Below, one piece after another: positions 40,066 to 43,667 of a DNA stretch of 43,667 nt (positions within the stretch are counted from its first letter, which is position 1; each line of letters begins with the position of its first letter). The notes beneath the pieces are model-generated. The model was not told the origin of the DNA. It made no database searches and saw nothing but the letters and a program-made list of their open reading frames with translations. A program made the position numbers and the translations under genes. The stretch comes from Pseudomonadota bacterium (GTDB lineage Bacteria > Pseudomonadota > Gammaproteobacteria > Steroidobacterales > Steroidobacteraceae): positions 1 to 43,667 of the forward strand of contig JAEYUC010000083.1 of assembly GCA_023433705.1 (NCBI GenBank). Reading direction: 5' to 3'.

Positions 40066-41598
40066 TTGAAGATGTCGTCGCCGCGTTCGCTAGGGTCCGC
40101 GCTGCTGCTCGTGTGCGTCTCGTGGCTCGCGCCGGCGATGAATGCCTCCGCACAGACGCCGGCCGCGGAAATCGTCGCGCTGATCGAACAGGGCAGGCAG
40201 GCGCTCGCCTCCGACAAATATGCCGAGGCTTCGAGCCTTCTCGAGCAGGCTCTCGCCGAGAATCGTTTCGCCGAACTGCCCCGCGAACTTCAGTACTTCA
40301 CGTTCCTGCTCGCGTCATACGCGGCCGCCGGCACGAACGACAATCTCAGCGCCCACGAATTCGTGGTTGCCGCGACCAGCTTTCCCGATGCCGAGGGCGA
40401 CACCTGGATACATCGCGCGGAAACCGCCGCGGCGATCGACAACTGGGCGGACGCAGGGCTCGCGCTGACCGCGGTCGCGAAGAAGTGGCCCAAGGAGCTC
40501 AAGAACACGGAGTATCACAACTGGCTCGTCAGCCGGACGACGCGAGAACTCGGAAAGCCGCAACTACGCAAACAGCGACTCGACCTGCTGAACGCGTTGT
40601 TCGCGGCGAAATACAAGTTCCGTTACGACACCGAGCCCAGCCACCTGTGGATGCTGCTCGCCGCCGACGCACTCGAACGCCAGGATCTCGCGCGTGCGCG
40701 CGAAGTCGCCAGGAGGATCACGAATAGTTCGGTAATCGTCGCCATGCGTATCGACCGGACGTACGACCGTCTGACCGCGGGCGATCCGGCGACATTCGAC
40801 GTCCAGGCCGCGGCCGAGCGCGAGCTCAAGCACGCGAAAAAGGCCATGAACGAGAACCCCGGGGTCTTGAACGCCGTCGTCAATTACGGATACGCGTTAC
40901 ACACCCTCGGCCGTTTCGAGGAAATGGTGAAGCTGTCCGACGACATCATCGCCACGGTGGAAAAGTCCTCGGACGACAAGCCCCCGTACTCCGACCTGGA
41001 CGACAGCCTCAACTGGATCTACAACCACAAGGCAACGGCCCTGCGCGCCCTCGGTAGATGGGACGAGGCCGCGGCGGTGCTCGCGGCCTGGGAACGCAGC
41101 GACCGCAATCGCGAAGACAAGGTGAGCCAGGCCATCAACCTCGGGTTCTTCTACAACGAGCTGGCCCGTCCCGAGGAAGCGCTGAGAGCGGTGGACAGCC
41201 TCGACTGGTCGCGCGGCATGAGCGATTACGGCCGCACGCAATGCCAGTTCGTCCGGTTCCAGGCGCACCACCAGCTCGGAAACGAGGACAAGGTCGAGGA
41301 GATCGTCGCCTGGATGCGCCAGAACCAGAAAGACTCGATGCAGACCGCGCAGGACACCCTGCTCGAAGCCGGCGACGTGGATGGCGCGGCGGTGCTGCTG
41401 ATCTCGCGACTGAAAGATGCCGAAGAGCGTGCCGAGGCGCTCGCCGAAATCCAGCTCTACGCCGAGACCCCGCGAACCGAGCGACAGAAGAAGCTGGCCG
41501 CGCTCAAGGAATCGCTGCTGGCGCGCGCCGACGTCGCCGCCGGGATCGCCGAGTACGGCCGGCGCGAGAAGTTTCCTATCTACTCGCTCGAGTACTGA
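40066..41598 (+). CDS. Exported helical-repeat (TPR-like) protein
   Basis: A 510-residue protein with a Sec signal peptide (SLGSALLLVCVSWLAPAMNASAQ). The mature part is a regular series of helix pairs with TPR-like character: ALASDKYAEASSLLEQAL near the start, AVVNYGYALHTLGRFEEMV in the middle and ATALRALGRWDEAAAVLAAW later. Such solenoids usually bind partner proteins. The start is TTG at 40066 because GAGGGAGA lies just upstream; the ATG at 40072 is two codons later and has worse spacing. It stands 32 bases before the amidase gene, so the two are probably one transcript. Confidence 0.75.
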   Translation: MKMSSPRSLGSALLLVCVSWLAPAMNASAQTPAAEIVALIEQGRQALASDKYAEASSLLEQALAENRFAELPRELQYFTFLLASYAAAGTNDNLSAHEFVVAATSFPDAEGDTWIHRAETAAAIDNWADAGLALTAVAKKWPKELKNTEYHNWLVSRTTRELGKPQLRKQRLDLLNALFAAKYKFRYDTEPSHLWMLLAADALERQDLARAREVARRITNSSVIVAMRIDRTYDRLTAGDPATFDVQAAAERELKHAKKAMNENPGVLNAVVNYGYALHTLGRFEEMVKLSDDIIATVEKSSDDKPPYSDLDDSLNWIYNHKATALRALGRWDEAAAVLAAWERSDRNREDKVSQAINLGFFYNELARPEEALRAVDSLDWSRGMSDYGRTQCQFVRFQAHHQLGNEDKVEEIVAWMRQNQKDSMQTAQDTLLEAGDVDGAAVLLISRLKDAEERAEALAEIQLYAETPRTERQKKLAALKESLLARADVAAGIAEYGRREKFPIYSLEY

Positions 41599-41630
41599 TC
41601 CGCGTACAGGAACCTCAGAGGCGCACATCC

Positions 41631-43178
41631 GTGACACACGCCATCCGCCCGAACAAGTCACTCGTTCTCTTCCTCGCACTCGCCGCGCTGGCGCTGTCGT
41701 CGACCGGATGGGCCGCCATCTCCTGCGACAAACCCGCGAAGGCCGGCAAGGTCGACCTCGCGAACGCGACGCTCGAGGAGCTGTCGGCCGCGCTCGCCGC
41801 TAAACGAGTGACGGCCGTCGAACTCGTGCGCGCCTATCAGCAGCGCATCCGCAATTGCGACGGCGAGCTGCATTCGATCATCTCGCTGAATCCAGCCGCG
41901 CCCGATGAGGCGAAGCGGCTCGATGCCGAACGGGCCGCCGGCAAGGTGCGTGGGCCGCTGCACGGCGTGCCGATCGTCATCAAGGACAACATCGACATCG
42001 CCGGCATGGTGACCACGGCCGGCTCGCTCGCGCTCGCCGAAAACCTGCGCGAACGCAATGCGCCGCTGGTCGACCGTCTCGCGGCCGCGGGCGTCATCGT
42101 GATCGCGAAGACGAATCTATCCGAGTGGGCGAATTTCCGGTCCATGTGGTCATCGAGCGGCTGGAGCGCGGTCGGTGGCCTCGCGGTGAATCCGCACGAT
42201 CCGCGCCGCACCGCATGTGGATCGAGTTCGGGCTCCGGCACCGCGGTGGTCGCGGGTCTCGCGCCCGCGTCGATCGGCACCGAGACGAACGGTTCGATCA
42301 CCTGCCCGTCGTCGATCACCGGCCTCGTCGGCATCAAGCCCACGGTAGACCTCATCAGCGCCGACGGCATCGTACCGATCAGCCACACCCAGGACACCGC
42401 CGGCCCGATGACGCTGACGGTCGCGGACAATGCGTTGCTGCTCGCGGCGCTCGCGGACCCGAAGCGTCCCGTCGAGGATTACCACGGCGCGCTCGATCCG
42501 GACGCGCTCAAGGGAACACGCCTCGGCGTCGCGCGCTTCATCAACGGGTTCACGCCGCGGACCGACGCGGTCTTCAACGCGGCGCTCGAGTTGCTGAAGG
42601 CGCAGGGCGCGGAGCTCGTCGAGATCGAGGAGTTCGATTTCGCGGATATCGGCGAACACGAGCTGACCTTGCTCCTCACGGAGTTCAAGGTCGGGCTGAA
42701 TGCCTATCTCGCGACGACGCCGGCGGCGGTGAAGACGCGCACACTCGAGGACCTGATCGTGTTCAACGACGCGGAACCGCGCGAGACCGTCCACTTCGGA
42801 CAGGAGCTGTTCGTGCAGGCGCAGGCCACCGAAGGCCTCGACGATCCGAAGTACGTGAAGGCGTTCGAGCGAGCGCGGCTCATCGCCGGCAAGGAAGGCC
42901 TGGACAAACTACTCGGCGGTAACCGCGTGGTCGCCCTCATATCGCCGACCGTGAGCCCGGCCTGGTCCATCGACCTCGTGAACGGCGATCCCTCGTCGAT
43001 CGCCTCCTCGACGATGCTGTCGGCCGTCAGCGGCTATCCACATCTCACCGTGCCGATGGGCGAGGTGTCCGGATTGCCGGTAGGCATTTCGATCATGGGT
43101 CCCGCCTGGTCGGAGAAGACGCTGCTCGCGATCGGCCATGCGTTCGAGCAGGCGCGGACGCGGCGCAAGAGTCCGTGA
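41631..43178 (+). CDS. Exported amidase (amidase signature family)
   Basis: A 515-residue hydrolase with a Sec signal peptide (SLVLFLALAALALSSTGWAA). The Ser-cisSer-Lys catalytic set of the amidase signature family is visible: Lys118 in GVPIVIKDNID, Ser198/199 in CGSSSGSGTAV and the nucleophile Ser222 in TETNGSITCPSS. Family members hydrolyse amides such as fatty acid amides, peptide C-terminal amides or aryl amides; export to the periplasm distinguishes it from the GatA transamidation subunit. GTG start with CAGAGG 9 bases upstream. Its stop is directly adjacent to the stop of the convergent DUF481 gene. Confidence 0.9.
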   Translation: MTHAIRPNKSLVLFLALAALALSSTGWAAISCDKPAKAGKVDLANATLEELSAALAAKRVTAVELVRAYQQRIRNCDGELHSIISLNPAAPDEAKRLDAERAAGKVRGPLHGVPIVIKDNIDIAGMVTTAGSLALAENLRERNAPLVDRLAAAGVIVIAKTNLSEWANFRSMWSSSGWSAVGGLAVNPHDPRRTACGSSSGSGTAVVAGLAPASIGTETNGSITCPSSITGLVGIKPTVDLISADGIVPISHTQDTAGPMTLTVADNALLLAALADPKRPVEDYHGALDPDALKGTRLGVARFINGFTPRTDAVFNAALELLKAQGAELVEIEEFDFADIGEHELTLLLTEFKVGLNAYLATTPAAVKTRTLEDLIVFNDAEPRETVHFGQELFVQAQATEGLDDPKYVKAFERARLIAGKEGLDKLLGGNRVVALISPTVSPAWSIDLVNGDPSSIASSTMLSAVSGYPHLTVPMGEVSGLPVGISIMGPAWSEKTLLAIGHAFEQARTRRKSP

Positions 43179-43667
43179 TCAGTTGAACGAATAACCCACC
43201 GAAGTAGTCAGGCCGTAGTCGTCCTTCTCCGCCGCGGGATCCGGCGGATTCGTGTCGTAGCCGTGAAAGAGCGACACGTCGATGAACAGGTCTGAGACGA
43301 TCTCCTGTCGTAGCGAAAAGTTCAGCTTCGTGCGATTGCGATCCGACTCGGTGAGGCTGTGAAAGAGCTGCAACGTCGAGTTCAGCGAAATCTTCGGCTT
43401 GTTGAACTTGAAGATCCGCCAGCTCCCGCCCGCGAGCGCCTCGAGGCTCTGCTGGCTGTCGTTGATCCCGGTGGCCCATTCCTCGAGCGCCACCAGTCCG
43501 AGGAGCCCCGAGATCTCAGCGCGAGCGCTCTGATAGAAATACCGCCCCACGCCGCCGCCGATCGTGAAGCGCGCCTCGATGCCGGTTTCCTCGTTGCGCT
43601 CGAGCGATGTGAGGCCGGACCAGAAGCGGCGGTTCGGCCGGAACCACTGGTAATGAAAGCCCGCGTT
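43179..43667 (-). CDS. DUF481 outer-membrane protein, C-terminal part
   Basis: The frame stays open to the window edge, so this is the C-terminal 162 residues of a larger protein whose start lies beyond the window. Alternating aromatic and polar residues (FTIGGGVGRYFYQ, KLNFSLRQEIVSDLFIDVSL, DDYGLTTSVGYSFN) and the end on SFN are typical of beta-barrel strands in DUF481 (YdiY-like) proteins of the outer membrane. The internal NPPDPAAEKDDYGL loop is also family-like. A GTG at 43550 is internal, not the true start. Confidence 0.75.
   Translation of the reverse strand, partial: NAGFHYQWFRPNRRFWSGLTSLERNEETGIEARFTIGGGVGRYFYQSARAEISGLLGLVALEEWATGINDSQQSLEALAGGSWRIFKFNKPKISLNSTLQLFHSLTESDRNRTKLNFSLRQEIVSDLFIDVSLFHGYDTNPPDPAAEKDDYGLTTSVGYSFN

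Noticed and set aside
1..43667. tRNA, rRNA, CRISPR array, transposase or phage genes
   Set aside because: None was recognised on either strand by reading; small RNAs cannot be excluded without a covariance-model search.

Overview
The window is a GC-rich chromosomal segment carrying the replication-origin region of a bacterium, most likely a gammaproteobacterium of the Xanthomonadales/Nevskiales/Steroidobacter type. The reasons are the order rpmH-rnpA-yidD-yidC-mnmE on one strand facing dnaA-dnaN-recF-gyrB on the other, trkA/trkH nearby, and many exported or outer-membrane type proteins. The taxonomic guess is inference; no rRNA or tRNA gene is visible to test it. I see no CRISPR array, insertion sequence or prophage.

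Left part (1-12,450). A small exported protein and a rhomboid protease lie on the minus strand. They are divergent from trkA-trkH (potassium uptake) across only 23 bp, which seems to hold one shared -10 element. Then come a translationally coupled pair (CBS-domain protein, phytanoyl-CoA dioxygenase-like protein), a CheD-like protein without its catalytic cysteine, an exported DUF885 metallopeptidase-like protein, a peptide-binding lipoprotein, and mnmG. The lipoprotein gene overlaps the mnmG stop. The rsmG-parA-parB genes that often follow mnmG are not here.

Middle (12,587-27,129). A small periplasmic protein with a strong terminator is followed by a three-gene operon (S33-type hydrolase, NatA/NatB-like ABC exporter). 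Next is the minus-strand group HExxH protein, mnmE, yidC, yidD, rnpA, rpmH, and then dnaA, dnaN, recF, gyrB. The dnaA-dnaN gap has four DnaA-box-like sequences beside A/T-rich stretches and is the likely oriC. The recF coding sequence carries two ParB-site (parS) sequences, the second directly upstream of the gyrB -10 element, so ParB-based segregation is expected although parAB lie elsewhere.

Right part (27,182-43,667) is accessory. It has an unrecognised membrane protein, a 43-residue peptide coupled to a DUF3597 protein, a DUF2975 membrane protein with a Cro/C1-type regulator under a promoter that has a perfect palindrome between -35 and -10, and a four-helix membrane protein. It also has a broken kinase/FHA gene, a serine beta-lactamase-like hydrolase and two overlapping DUF1801 genes. 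The most interesting block is a redox cluster (34,409-39,978). It holds a small unrecognised protein, a GMC flavoprotein and a ferritin-like protein of the VioB/RebD type with start/stop overlaps throughout, then an SDR and a flavin amine oxidase that also overlap. An exported helical-repeat protein, an exported amidase and the C-terminal part of a DUF481 outer-membrane protein close the window.
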